A DNA stretch of 6,044 bases from assembly GCA_020860985.1 (NCBI GenBank), contig JAJBTG010000072.1, positions 1-6,044 of the forward strand, read 5' to 3'. The position numbers and the translations under genes were made by a program. The notes below the pieces were generated by a model. It ran no database searches, was not told the DNA's origin, and saw only the letters and a program-made list of their open reading frames with translations. Of this stretch, positions 1 through 5,401 are shown piece after piece (the stretch's first letter is position 1; every line of letters begins with the position of its first letter). The stretch comes from Oscillospiraceae bacterium. Its GTDB lineage: Bacteria; Bacillota; Clostridia; UBA1381.

Positions 1-622
1 CTATACGGAGCTTTTGAAAGAGATTTTCCCCGACAAGCAATATTTTTCAACTCCGATGAAAGGGGAGGTCGAGCGGTGTCGGACGGCTATTGAGGAGGTA
101 CTGAAAGGAAAAACCGTCGCGGTTGTGTGCAGCGGCGACAGCGGCGTTTACGGAATGGCGGCGTTGATTTATGAGCTTTCGCAGGAATATCCTCCGATTG
201 AAACGGAGGTGGTTCCGGGTGTAACCGCCGCTCTCAGCGGCGCGGCGATGCTCGGCGCTCCGCTCACGCATGATTTTGCGGTGGTGAGCCTGAGCGATTT
301 GCTGACTCCTTGGGAGCTTATTGAAAAACGTCTTGAATATGCGGCGGCCGCGGATTTCTCAATCTGCCTTTATAATCCCTCAAGCAAGAAACGTGCCGAC
401 TATCTGCAAAGAGCCTGTGATATTATGCTGAAATATAAGAGCCCCGAAACAATATGCGGTATTGCGGTAAATATCGGACGCGAGGGAGAGGGACACAAAA
501 TCATGAGCTTAACAGAATTGAGGGACACTAAAGTTGATATGTTTACAACTGTTTTTATCGGAAACAGTCAAACTGAAATAATAAACGGGAAAATGGTGAC
601 GCCGCGTGGGTACAGAATATAA
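1..622 (+). CDS. cbiH: Precorrin-3B / cobalt-precorrin-3B C17-methyltransferase, 5'-truncated by the window edge
   Basis: SAM-dependent cytosolic methyltransferase that methylates C17 and drives ring contraction in corrin synthesis (CbiH in the anaerobic route, CobJ in the aerobic one). The frame is open from base 2, and the first visible codons (Y-T-E-L-L-K-E-I) already lie inside the protein. About 35-40 N-terminal residues, including the usual GPGD motif, are therefore upstream. Visible family motifs are CSGDSGVYGMA (bases 128-160), VVPGVTAALSGAAMLGAPL (about 209-265), SLSDLLTPW (287-313) and YNPSSKKR (371-394). The C-terminus GNSQTEIINGKMVTPRGY is typical and complete, ending in TAA at 620-622. 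The TTG at 14 is not the real start. The 3' end overlaps the next gene by 17 bases. The gene carries one repeat word (521-532) and one variant (489-500). Family assignment is firm. CbiH is preferred over CobJ only because the genome looks like an anaerobe. Confidence 0.93.
   Translation, partial: YTELLKEIFPDKQYFSTPMKGEVERCRTAIEEVLKGKTVAVVCSGDSGVYGMAALIYELSQEYPPIETEVVPGVTAALSGAAMLGAPLTHDFAVVSLSDLLTPWELIEKRLEYAAAADFSICLYNPSSKKRADYLQRACDIMLKYKSPETICGIAVNIGREGEGHKIMSLTELRDTKVDMFTTVFIGNSQTEIINGKMVTPRGYRI
489..500 (+). repeat. Variant of the dispersed word: AGGGACACAAAA, third reading frame
   Basis: Within cbiH, read GGA CAC AAA (G-H-K). The consensus T at position 9 is A here; a T would give TAA in frame. 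It shares 16 bases (AGGGACACAAAATCAT) with 4318-4333. Confidence 0.6.
521..532 (+). repeat. Dispersed word AGGGACACTAAA (one mismatch to consensus)
   Basis: Within cbiH, read AGG GAC ACT AAA (R-D-T-K). It lies 32 bases after the variant at 489. Confidence 0.75.
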
Positions 623-1349
623 AATTTTAATATTCGGAGGAACCGAGGAGGGACGCAAAATTGCGGAGCTTCTCGACAAAAAAAACATATCGGCGCTTGT
701 ATGCGTCGCGACGGAATACGGAGCGCGGATTTTATCGGAAAGCATTGATTTTTTGCAGGGCAGACTTGACGAGGACGGAATGAGCGAGCTTATTAAAACG
801 CATAATTTCCGCCTTTGCATCGATGCAACCCATCCGTATGCCGTCAATGTAAGCCGCAACATAAGGGCGGCGTGCGAAAAAGCGAAGCTGAAAATGGTCA
901 GAGTAGTACGCGAAAATATTGACAGCGGGTGCGGCGAACGATTTAATACGCCCGAAGAAATCGTCGAGTATCTTTTTAATAAGGACGGAAATGTTTTTGT
1001 TTCTACGGGTTCAAAGGGGCTTGCGGCATTCAAGCCAATCAAGGAGCGCGTCTACGCGCGCGTTCTTCCGAACGCCGAGGTTGTTGCGGAGTGTAACAAA
1101 ATGGGGTTCTTCGGGAAAAGGCTGATTTGTATGCAGGGACCCTTTTCCGCGGAGCTTAACGCGGCGATGCTCAGAGAAACAAACGTAAAATACCTTGTTA
1201 CAAAGGAGTCCGGCGCCGCGGGTGGATTTACGGAAAAGCTTGAAGCGGCGAGAGAAGTCGGCGCGGTACCGTTAATTTTGCGCCGCCCGTCGCAAGAAAG
1301 CGGAATTACACTTGACGAAATATTGAGAATAATTGAGGAATTGAAATGA
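606..1349 (+). CDS. cobK: Precorrin-6A / cobalt-precorrin-6A reductase (CobK/CbiJ)
   Basis: NAD(P)H-dependent reductase of the corrin macrocycle (CobK reduces precorrin-6A; CbiJ is its anaerobic counterpart). It has 247 residues, normal for the family. The N-terminal nucleotide-binding strand and loop is ILIFGGTEEGRKIA (residues 7-20). Other family motifs are DATHPYA (73-79), STGSKGL (133-139), GPFS (178-181) and TKESGAAGGFTEK (199-211). The start is GTG at 606: an in-frame TGA at 597-599 excludes anything upstream, and the first beta strand begins at residue 6. No clear Shine-Dalgarno sequence precedes it, so translation probably depends on ribosomes finishing cbiH, which it overlaps by 17 bases. 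It ends in the ATGA overlap with cbiE. It lacks the 12-base repeat word, apart from a looser match (650-661) inside the conserved EGRKI codons. Which of the two pathways it serves cannot be told from sequence; cbiJ is the alternative symbol. Confidence 0.93.
   Translation: MGTEYKILIFGGTEEGRKIAELLDKKNISALVCVATEYGARILSESIDFLQGRLDEDGMSELIKTHNFRLCIDATHPYAVNVSRNIRAACEKAKLKMVRVVRENIDSGCGERFNTPEEIVEYLFNKDGNVFVSTGSKGLAAFKPIKERVYARVLPNAEVVAECNKMGFFGKRLICMQGPFSAELNAAMLRETNVKYLVTKESGAAGGFTEKLEAAREVGAVPLILRRPSQESGITLDEILRIIEELK
1335..1338 (+). promoter_or_regulatory. Ribosome binding site of cbiE
   Basis: GAGG lies 7 bases before ATG 1346, inside the last codons of cobK. It supports 1346 as the cbiE start. 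Confidence 0.6.
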
Positions 1350-1525
1350 AAATTTATATTATCGGTATTGGCATGGGAAACGCGGACACATTGACGAATG
1401 GGGCAAAAATTAAAATAGAAGCGGCGGATGTCTTGGCAGGCGCAAAGCGCATGACTGCGCCGTTATCCTATCAACGCAAAATCATGCTTGCCTTATATGA
1501 CATTGCCGATTTTGCCGATTGTATA

Positions 1526-1576
1526 TAAAAGAGCGGCGCAAAAACGCCGGAGGTGTAGATGTGGGGGGATACGTGA
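1526..1576 (+). other. Lesion cluster in cbiE: three nonsense codons and one unusual missense
   Basis: Within 51 bases the cbiE frame contains TAA (1526), TAG (1556), TGG (1562, Trp where the family has Ser) and TGA (1574). The flanking codons keep the family sequence in the same frame. The inferred earlier codons are ttg, tcg and gga for the last three. The first cannot be reconstructed, since Lys, Glu and Gln codons are all one change away. The C-to-G change lies next to a run of six G (1563-1568). Clustering of substitutions without indels is unlike slow decay, so either one local mutagenic or conversion event or a stretch of poor base calling is plausible. Confidence 0.75.
1534..1549 (+). 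other. Small stem-loop just after the first cbiE stop
   Basis: CGGCG (1534-1538) and CGCCG (1545-1549) form a perfect 5-bp stem with a CAAAAA loop. It begins five bases after the TAA stop and has no following T-run, so it is not a classic intrinsic terminator. It lies within former cbiE codons and may be fortuitous. Confidence 0.35.
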
Positions 1577-1678
1577 TTTTACAGCGGAGCGAAAAAGCTG
1601 GCACCGCTATTTGACGAGTTTGATGTTGAGATAGTTCCGGGAATCAGCTCGCTTGTTTATTTTTGCGGCAGACTCGGA

Positions 1679-2533
1679 ATGTCATATGAGGACATAAACA
1701 CGGTGAGTTTGCACGGCAGAAAATGCAATATTGTGAGCGAGGTCAGGACGCACGAAAAAAACTTTGTGCTTCTCGGCGAAAATCCGTGCCGCAGGCTAAC
1801 GGAATTTAATCTTGGGGACACTAAAGTGTATATCGGGGAGCGGCTTTCATACAATGATGAAAGAATATTCTCGGGACGCGCGCGTGATTTTTCCGATAAA
1901 GAATTAAACCCGCTGTCGGTAATGATTATTGAAAACCCTAACTTCAGCAATGCGGTAAGAATTGGAATTAACGACGATGAATTTATACGCGCAGATGTAC
2001 CCATGACAAAAAGCGAGGTACGGAGTGTGTCGCTTTCAAAGCTCTGTATCAAGGAAAACGATATTTGCTGGGATATCGGCGCGGGAACCGGCTCCGTTAC
2101 GGTTGAGATGGCGCTTTTATGCCGCAGAGGAACAGTGTATGCGGTTGAAAAAAATGGCGGCGCGGCGGAGCTGATAGAGGAAAACTGTAAAAAATTTATG
2201 ACCGATAACGTATGTATTATAAGAGGAAATGCGCCGCAATGCCTTTCGGATGCGGAGGCTCCGAGCAAGGTTTTTATCGGCGGAAGCTCCGGAAATATGC
2301 GCGGAATAATAGAAGCCGCGCTTGCAAAAAATGTAAATGCGCGATTTGTTATAAACGCAATCGCGCTTGAAACCGCGTTGGGGACACTAAATATATTAAA
2401 GGAATTGAATATGGATTTTGAAGTATCTCAGATAAATGCCGCGCGGAATAAAAAGGCGGGAGGACTAAATCTAATGTGCGGATTAAATCCGGTATTTGTG
2501 ATTACCGCGAAACGAAAGGAGAGTGTAACGTGA
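1679..2533 (+). CDS. cbiT: Residual open frame: CbiE C-terminal half plus complete CbiT domain
   Basis: If the stops in cbiE are real, this is the longest downstream part that could still be translated (284 residues from ATG 1679). Residues 1 to about 95 are the C-terminal half of CbiE (VSLHGR, LLGENPCRRL, SGRARDF, LSVMIIENPN). From about residue 100 it is a full CbiT: RADVPMTKSEVR (104-115) as in the family, SAM-binding DIGAGTGSVTVEMA (132-145), acidic YAVEKN (154-159) and FIGGSSG (199-205). The tail AGGLNLMCGLNPVFVI (260-275) is also normal. The first start after the last stop is this ATG, with only 'actcgga' upstream and no good Shine-Dalgarno sequence, so reinitiation would probably be weak. 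CbiT occurs as a stand-alone protein in many species, so its activity could survive loss of CbiE. Whether this frame is expressed separately is inference. It ends in a GTGA overlap with cbiA. Confidence 0.6.
   Translation: MSYEDINTVSLHGRKCNIVSEVRTHEKNFVLLGENPCRRLTEFNLGDTKVYIGERLSYNDERIFSGRARDFSDKELNPLSVMIIENPNFSNAVRIGINDDEFIRADVPMTKSEVRSVSLSKLCIKENDICWDIGAGTGSVTVEMALLCRRGTVYAVEKNGGAAELIEENCKKFMTDNVCIIRGNAPQCLSDAEAPSKVFIGGSSGNMRGIIEAALAKNVNARFVINAIALETALGTLNILKELNMDFEVSQINAARNKKAGGLNLMCGLNPVFVITAKRKESVT
1814..1825 (+). repeat. Dispersed word GGGGACACTAAA
   Basis: Exact copy in the cbiE C-terminal half, read GGG GAC ACT AAA (G-D-T-K). Confidence 0.8.
2380..2391 (+). repeat. Dispersed word GGGGACACTAAA
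   Basis: Exact copy in the CbiT domain, read in a different frame as GGG ACA CTA AAT (G-T-L-N). Confidence 0.8.
2515..2521 (+). promoter_or_regulatory. Ribosome binding site that fixes the GTG start of cbiA
   Basis: AAAGGAG lies 8 bases before GTG 2530. This decides for GTG 2530 over the in-frame ATG at 2476, which would add 18 residues that only repeat the cbiT tail region in another frame. Confidence 0.85.
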
Positions 2534-3864
2534 AAAAAATTATGATTGCCGGGACATCGAGCGGTTCCGGAAAAACTACGATTGTATGCGCGTTATTGCA
2601 GTATTTTGTAGACCGAGGATATAAAGCCGCCTCTTTCAAATGCGGCCCCGATTATATAGACACGATGTTCCATAAGGAGGTTATCGGCGCACCGTCGTAT
2701 AATCTTGACAGCTATTTTATGGACGAGGGGACACTAAAATATTTATTTAAAAAAAATGCCGCCGATATATCGATTATTGAGGGCGTTATGGGATTTTATG
2801 ACGGGATAAATTTTACGGAATCGGCAAGCTCCCATGAAATTTCCGAAATAACCCAAACTCCGGTCATATTGGTTATAAACGCCAAGGGAATGGGAAATTC
2901 CGTGGGCGCCGTCATTAAGGGATTTTTACGGTACAGAAAAAACAATATTAAAGGCGTGATATTTAACTGCGTGACCGCGTCGATTTATGAGCGGTTAAAG
3001 GCTGTATGCGAAGCGGAGGGAGTAAGGCCGCTCGGATATTTTCCGTTCAGCGTGGAGGCGCAGCTTGAGAACAGGTATCTCGGACTTGTCACGGCGGCGG
3101 AAATACAGGACCTAAAGGACAAGCTAAACATTCTTGCGGAAACGGCGGAACACACGCTTGATATTGAGGGAATACTTGATGTCGCCGCGGATTTTAATAA
3201 AAAGGAATATATTGAAAAAGAGGTAAAGCCGAGAGTCAAAATAGCGGTTGCGCGCGACAGGGCGTTTTGCTTCTATTATGAGGACAATCTGAATCTGCTT
3301 CGTGAGCTTGGAGCGGAAATTGTCAGCTTCAGTCCGCTCGACGATGCCGAGCTGCCGGAGAACATTGACGGCTTGATTTTGGGAGGCGGCTATCCCGAGC
3401 TTTACGCGGAGCTGCTTGCCGAGAATATTTCTATGAAGGACTCCGTAGGGGCGGCGATTGAAAATAAAATACCGTGTATCGCGGAATGTGGCGGCTTTAT
3501 GTATCTGCATGAGGGAATGAGCGACATAACCGGACAGCGCTATGAAATGGTGGGCGTGATTAAAGGAGATAGCTTTAAGACAGAAAGCCTGCGCCGTTTC
3601 GGATATGTTGAGCTTGAAGCGAAAACGGATAATATTTTCTGTAAAAAGGGCAGAAAAATTCGCGCGCATGAGTTTCATTATTATGACAGCGAGAATAACG
3701 GGGATGACTTTATCGCGCATAAAAACGAGCGTGAGTGGGGATGCGCGCACGCTAACGAGAATATCTTCGCGGGCTATCCGCATATACATTTTTATGCGAA
3801 CAGGAGCTTTGCGGAAAGCTTTATAGAACATTGTGAAAAGAGGCGTACCGAATGTATGAAATAA
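2530..3864 (+). CDS. cbiA: Cobyrinate (cobyrinic acid) a,c-diamide synthase
   Basis: Glutamine- and ATP-dependent amidation of the a and c carboxylates of (cob)yrinate in the cytosol. It has 444 residues from GTG 2530, normal for CbiA/CobB. The N-terminal dethiobiotin-synthetase-like ATPase domain begins with the P-loop AGTSSGSGKTT (residues 7-17). It continues with FKCGPDYIDTMFH (36-48) and EGVMGFYDG (84-92). The C-terminal class I glutamine amidotransferase domain starts near residue 235. It shows LILGGGYPELY (282-292), the nucleophile Cys320 in IAECGGFMYL, and the histidine pair in GYPHIHFYAN (415-424) that ends the catalytic triad region. The start is set by AAAGGAG 8 bases upstream and agrees with where the P-loop should sit. 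It overlaps cbiET by 4 bases and cobT by 13. All key residues are present, so it appears functional. The size and the FMYL context favour CbiA over the related cobyric acid synthase CbiP/CobQ. It carries one repeat word at 2727-2738. Confidence 0.95.
   Translation: MKKIMIAGTSSGSGKTTIVCALLQYFVDRGYKAASFKCGPDYIDTMFHKEVIGAPSYNLDSYFMDEGTLKYLFKKNAADISIIEGVMGFYDGINFTESASSHEISEITQTPVILVINAKGMGNSVGAVIKGFLRYRKNNIKGVIFNCVTASIYERLKAVCEAEGVRPLGYFPFSVEAQLENRYLGLVTAAEIQDLKDKLNILAETAEHTLDIEGILDVAADFNKKEYIEKEVKPRVKIAVARDRAFCFYYEDNLNLLRELGAEIVSFSPLDDAELPENIDGLILGGGYPELYAELLAENISMKDSVGAAIENKIPCIAECGGFMYLHEGMSDITGQRYEMVGVIKGDSFKTESLRRFGYVELEAKTDNIFCKKGRKIRAHEFHYYDSENNGDDFIAHKNEREWGCAHANENIFAGYPHIHFYANRSFAESFIEHCEKRRTECMK
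2727..2738 (+). repeat. Dispersed word GGGGACACTAAA
   Basis: Exact copy in cbiA, read GGG ACA CTA AAA (G-T-L-K). Confidence 0.8.
3836..3843 (+). promoter_or_regulatory. Ribosome binding site of cobT
   Basis: AAAAGAGG lies 8 bases before ATG 3852, within the end of cbiA. It supports this start over the ATG at 3856, which meets a stop after two codons. Confidence 0.65.
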
Positions 3865-4886
3865 ATAAGCTTGACGAAAACGCCGTAATCGGAGCAAAAA
3901 AACGCTGGAACAGTATCGCAAAGCCGCTGCACGGGCTCGGAAAATTTGAGGACTGCATAGCTCGTATCGCGGGAATTGAGGGGACACTAAATGTGGACAT
4001 ATCAAAGCGCGCGGTTGTTGTTATGTGCGCGGATAACGGCGTTGTTGAGGAGGGCATTACGCAGACAACGCAGGAGGTTACCGCTGTTGTAACCGAGAAT
4101 ATCGCGGCTGGAAAGGCGAGCGTGTGCGCCATGTCGCGCGCGGTAAATGCCGAGGTTTTCCCTGTGGATGTCGGAGTAAACGCTGAGGTTGCGGGGGTAA
4201 AAAACCGCAAAATCGCGTACGGAACAAAAAATATGCTCAAGGAGCCGGCAATGACGCGTGACGAGGCGCAACGGGCAATCCAGGTCGGAATCGAATGTGT
4301 GGGCGAATTGTCGAAAAAGGGACACAAAATCATCGTAACCGGTGAAATGGGAATAGGGAATACTACAACGAGCGCGGCTATTGTAAGCGTGATTCTGGAT
4401 AAATCACCGGAGGAGGTTACGGGACGCGGAGCGGGACTTTCAAGCGAGGGCTTAAGCAGAAAAATCGAGGTTATAAAAGCCGCGATTGACAGGCATAAGC
4501 CAAACGCGGCGGATGCCTTGGATGTTCTTTCAAAGGTTGGCGGGCTTGATATTGCGGCGCTTGCGGGAGTGTTCATAGGCGGCGCGGTATACCGGATACC
4601 TATTGTGATTGACGGAGTAATCAGCGCGGCTGCGGCGCTGTGCGCCGCTGAGATAGAACCGAGATGCGCGGATTTTATGCTTGCCTCTCATTCCTCTAAG
4701 GAATCGGCTGAGGATTTAATTTTGGACAAGCTTGGTCTTAGCGTCGTAATACGCGCGGATATGTGTCTTGGCGAGGGCACCGGCGGGGTTATGCTGTTGC
4801 CGCTTCTTGATGCGGCGCTTGCCGTTTATAATGAAATGGCGACGTTTGAGGATATTGACGTCGAAGAATATAAGGAGCTGGTCTGA
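3852..4886 (+). CDS. cobT: Nicotinate-nucleotide--dimethylbenzimidazole phosphoribosyltransferase
   Basis: Transfers phosphoribose from nicotinate mononucleotide to the lower-ligand base (typically 5,6-dimethylbenzimidazole), making alpha-ribazole phosphate for the nucleotide loop. It has 344 residues, the usual length. Motifs in order: LGKFEDCIARIAGIEGT (29-45), VVVMCADNGVVEEG (55-68), GEMGIGNTTTSAAI (164-177), GRGAGLS (191-197), GGLDIAALAGVFIGGA (230-245), LASHSSKE (277-284) and LGEGTGG (306-312). Glu308 corresponds to the catalytic glutamate of the Salmonella enzyme (Glu317 there). The C-terminus LLPLLDAALAVYNEMATF is typical. It overlaps cbiA by 13 bases, and its TGA shares one base with the cobU ATG (TGATG). 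It carries a repeat word at 3980-3991, coding EGTLN at a normally conserved Gly-Thr, and the variant at 4318-4329, coding GHK just before the conserved GEMGIGNTT. No in-window gene for making the base was seen. Confidence 0.96.
   Translation: MYEINKLDENAVIGAKKRWNSIAKPLHGLGKFEDCIARIAGIEGTLNVDISKRAVVVMCADNGVVEEGITQTTQEVTAVVTENIAAGKASVCAMSRAVNAEVFPVDVGVNAEVAGVKNRKIAYGTKNMLKEPAMTRDEAQRAIQVGIECVGELSKKGHKIIVTGEMGIGNTTTSAAIVSVILDKSPEEVTGRGAGLSSEGLSRKIEVIKAAIDRHKPNAADALDVLSKVGGLDIAALAGVFIGGAVYRIPIVIDGVISAAAALCAAEIEPRCADFMLASHSSKESAEDLILDKLGLSVVIRADMCLGEGTGGVMLLPLLDAALAVYNEMATFEDIDVEEYKELV
3980..3991 (+). repeat. Dispersed word GGGGACACTAAA
   Basis: Exact copy in cobT, read GGG ACA CTA AAT (G-T-L-N). 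The match to the cbiH copy extends upstream: GAATTGAGGG precedes both. Confidence 0.8.
4318..4329 (+). repeat. Variant of the dispersed word: AGGGACACAAAA, third reading frame
   Basis: Within cobT, read GGA CAC AAA (G-H-K). Again the T that would make a TAA stop is A. It is identical over 16 bases to the copy at 489. Confidence 0.6.
4872..4877 (+). promoter_or_regulatory. Ribosome binding site of cobU
   Basis: AAGGAG lies 8 bases before ATG 4886, within the last codons of cobT. Confidence 0.8.
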
Positions 4887-5389
4887 TGCTTGCATTGATT
4901 ATCGGCGGAAGCGCAAGCGGAAAATCGGAGTTTGCGGAATGTCTTGCCGTGGAATTGGGCGGAGAGCTTACATATGTAGCCGCGATGAAGCCGTATGACG
5001 AGGAATGTGTAAGGCGGATAGAGCGTCACCGCGCCATGAGGGCGGGAAAAGGCTTTAAGACGGAGGAGCGGTACACCAATATAAAAGATTTGCAAATCAG
5101 CGGTACCGCCGTTTTGGAATGTATGTCCAATCTTACGGCAAATGAGATGTATTGCGAGGGCGGCTCGGGAGAGGGCGCGGTCGAAGAAATCCTGTTGGGA
5201 GTTGAGTGCCTTGCGGGTTCGTGCGATAATCTTATTATAGTGACGAACGAGGTTTTCTCCGACGGAATCGAGTACGACGGGGACACTAAAAAATATATGC
5301 GAAATCTCGGCGAGATTAATTGTCGGATTGCGGAGCGTGCCGACGCGGTTTACGAGGTTGTCTGCGGCACGGCGAATAAACTAAAATAG
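4886..5389 (+). CDS. cobU: Adenosylcobinamide kinase / adenosylcobinamide-phosphate guanylyltransferase, short clostridial form
   Basis: Bifunctional cytosolic enzyme that phosphorylates adenosylcobinamide and then adds GMP, giving the GDP-activated form used by CobS. It has 167 residues, slightly shorter than enterobacterial CobU and in line with clostridial forms. The P-loop is IIGGSASGKSEFAE (5-18). His48 in RIERHRAMR (44-52) matches the guanylylated histidine of the Salmonella enzyme. LECMSNLTANEMY (77-89) and VTNEVFSDGIEYD (119-131) are typical of the Bacillota version. The tail INCRIAERADAVYEVVCGTA (144-163) is normal. The start ATG overlaps the cobT stop by one base and has AAGGAG 8 bases upstream. 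The stop TAG at 5387-5389 is itself part of the cobS ribosome binding site. A repeat word at 5279-5290 encodes GDTK in a loop that varies within the family. Confidence 0.94.
   Translation: MLALIIGGSASGKSEFAECLAVELGGELTYVAAMKPYDEECVRRIERHRAMRAGKGFKTEERYTNIKDLQISGTAVLECMSNLTANEMYCEGGSGEGAVEEILLGVECLAGSCDNLIIVTNEVFSDGIEYDGDTKKYMRNLGEINCRIAERADAVYEVVCGTANKLK
5279..5290 (+). repeat. Dispersed word GGGGACACTAAA
   Basis: Exact copy in cobU, read GGG GAC ACT AAA (G-D-T-K). Confidence 0.8.
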
Positions 5390-5392
5390 GAG
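5388..5392 (+). promoter_or_regulatory. Ribosome binding site of cobS
   Basis: AGGAG overlaps the cobU stop and lies 9 bases before ATG 5402. It chooses this start over the out-of-frame GTG at 5392. Confidence 0.8.
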
Positions 5393-5401
5393 TGATTACA
5401 A

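Larger units (their letters stand above)
1346..2533 (+). pseudogene. cbiE-cbiT: Fused precorrin-6Y C5,15-methyltransferase/decarboxylase (CbiE-CbiT, CobL type) with three in-frame stops
   Basis: CbiE methylates C5, while CbiT methylates C15 and decarboxylates the C12 acetate. Read straight through, the frame is 395 codons, the usual size of a CobL-type fusion. The N-terminus is intact (YIIGIGMGNADTLT, codons 4-17; AGAKRM nearby). It is then cut by TAA (1526-1528, codon 61), TAG (1556-1558, codon 71) and TGA (1574-1576, codon 77). After that it resumes in the same frame with FYSGAKKL, VEIVPGISS and VSLHGR of CbiE and a full CbiT domain (DIGAGTG, codons 243-249). Between the stops the remains read V-*-M-W-G-D-T-*-F-Y, where the family has about V-L-M-S-G-D-T-G-F-Y. 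Single substitutions (ttg to tag, tcg to tgg, gga to tga) explain it; no indel is needed. The start ATG overlaps cobK by 4 bases and has GAGG 7 bases upstream. Other genes here end in TAA, TGA and TAG, so readthrough of all three stops is unlikely. It is a recent pseudogene or a sequence/assembly error. Confidence 0.85.

Noticed and set aside
1534..1549. Intrinsic terminator after the cbiE stop
   Set aside because: The stem is only 5 bp and is followed by GAGGTGTAG rather than a T-run.
1526..1576. Stop-codon reassignment or programmed readthrough in cbiE
   Set aside because: All three stop codons occur in the same 51 bases, while other genes here end normally on TAA, TGA and TAG at family-typical C-termini. 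No single recoding scheme fits.
1520..1600. Frameshift pair as the cause of the cbiE break
   Set aside because: The other two + frames across this region give no CbiE-like sequence, and the family motif resumes in the original frame with the expected spacing, so substitutions suffice.
2461..3129. Looser resemblances to the repeat word: AGGACTAAAT (2461-2470), AGGACCTAAA (3107-3116), GGACAAGCTAAAC (3117-3129)
   Set aside because: Each needs gaps or several mismatches against GGGGACACTAAA, and the bases are simple and purine-rich. They cannot be told from chance without a genome-wide model.
3124..4005. Long open frames on the - strand opposite cbiA and cobT (also opposite cobT at 3821-4576 and cbiT at 1657-2268)
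   Set aside because: They are antisense to clearly conserved genes, show no recognisable domain, and their codon pattern mirrors the real genes. They are shadows of the coding strand.
2276..4912. Shared 12-mer ATCGGCGGAAGC at 2276-2287 (CbiT) and 4901-4912 (CobU)
   Set aside because: Both encode a glycine-rich I-G-G-S loop that each family normally has, in the same codon phase. Peptide constraint plus similar codon use explains it.
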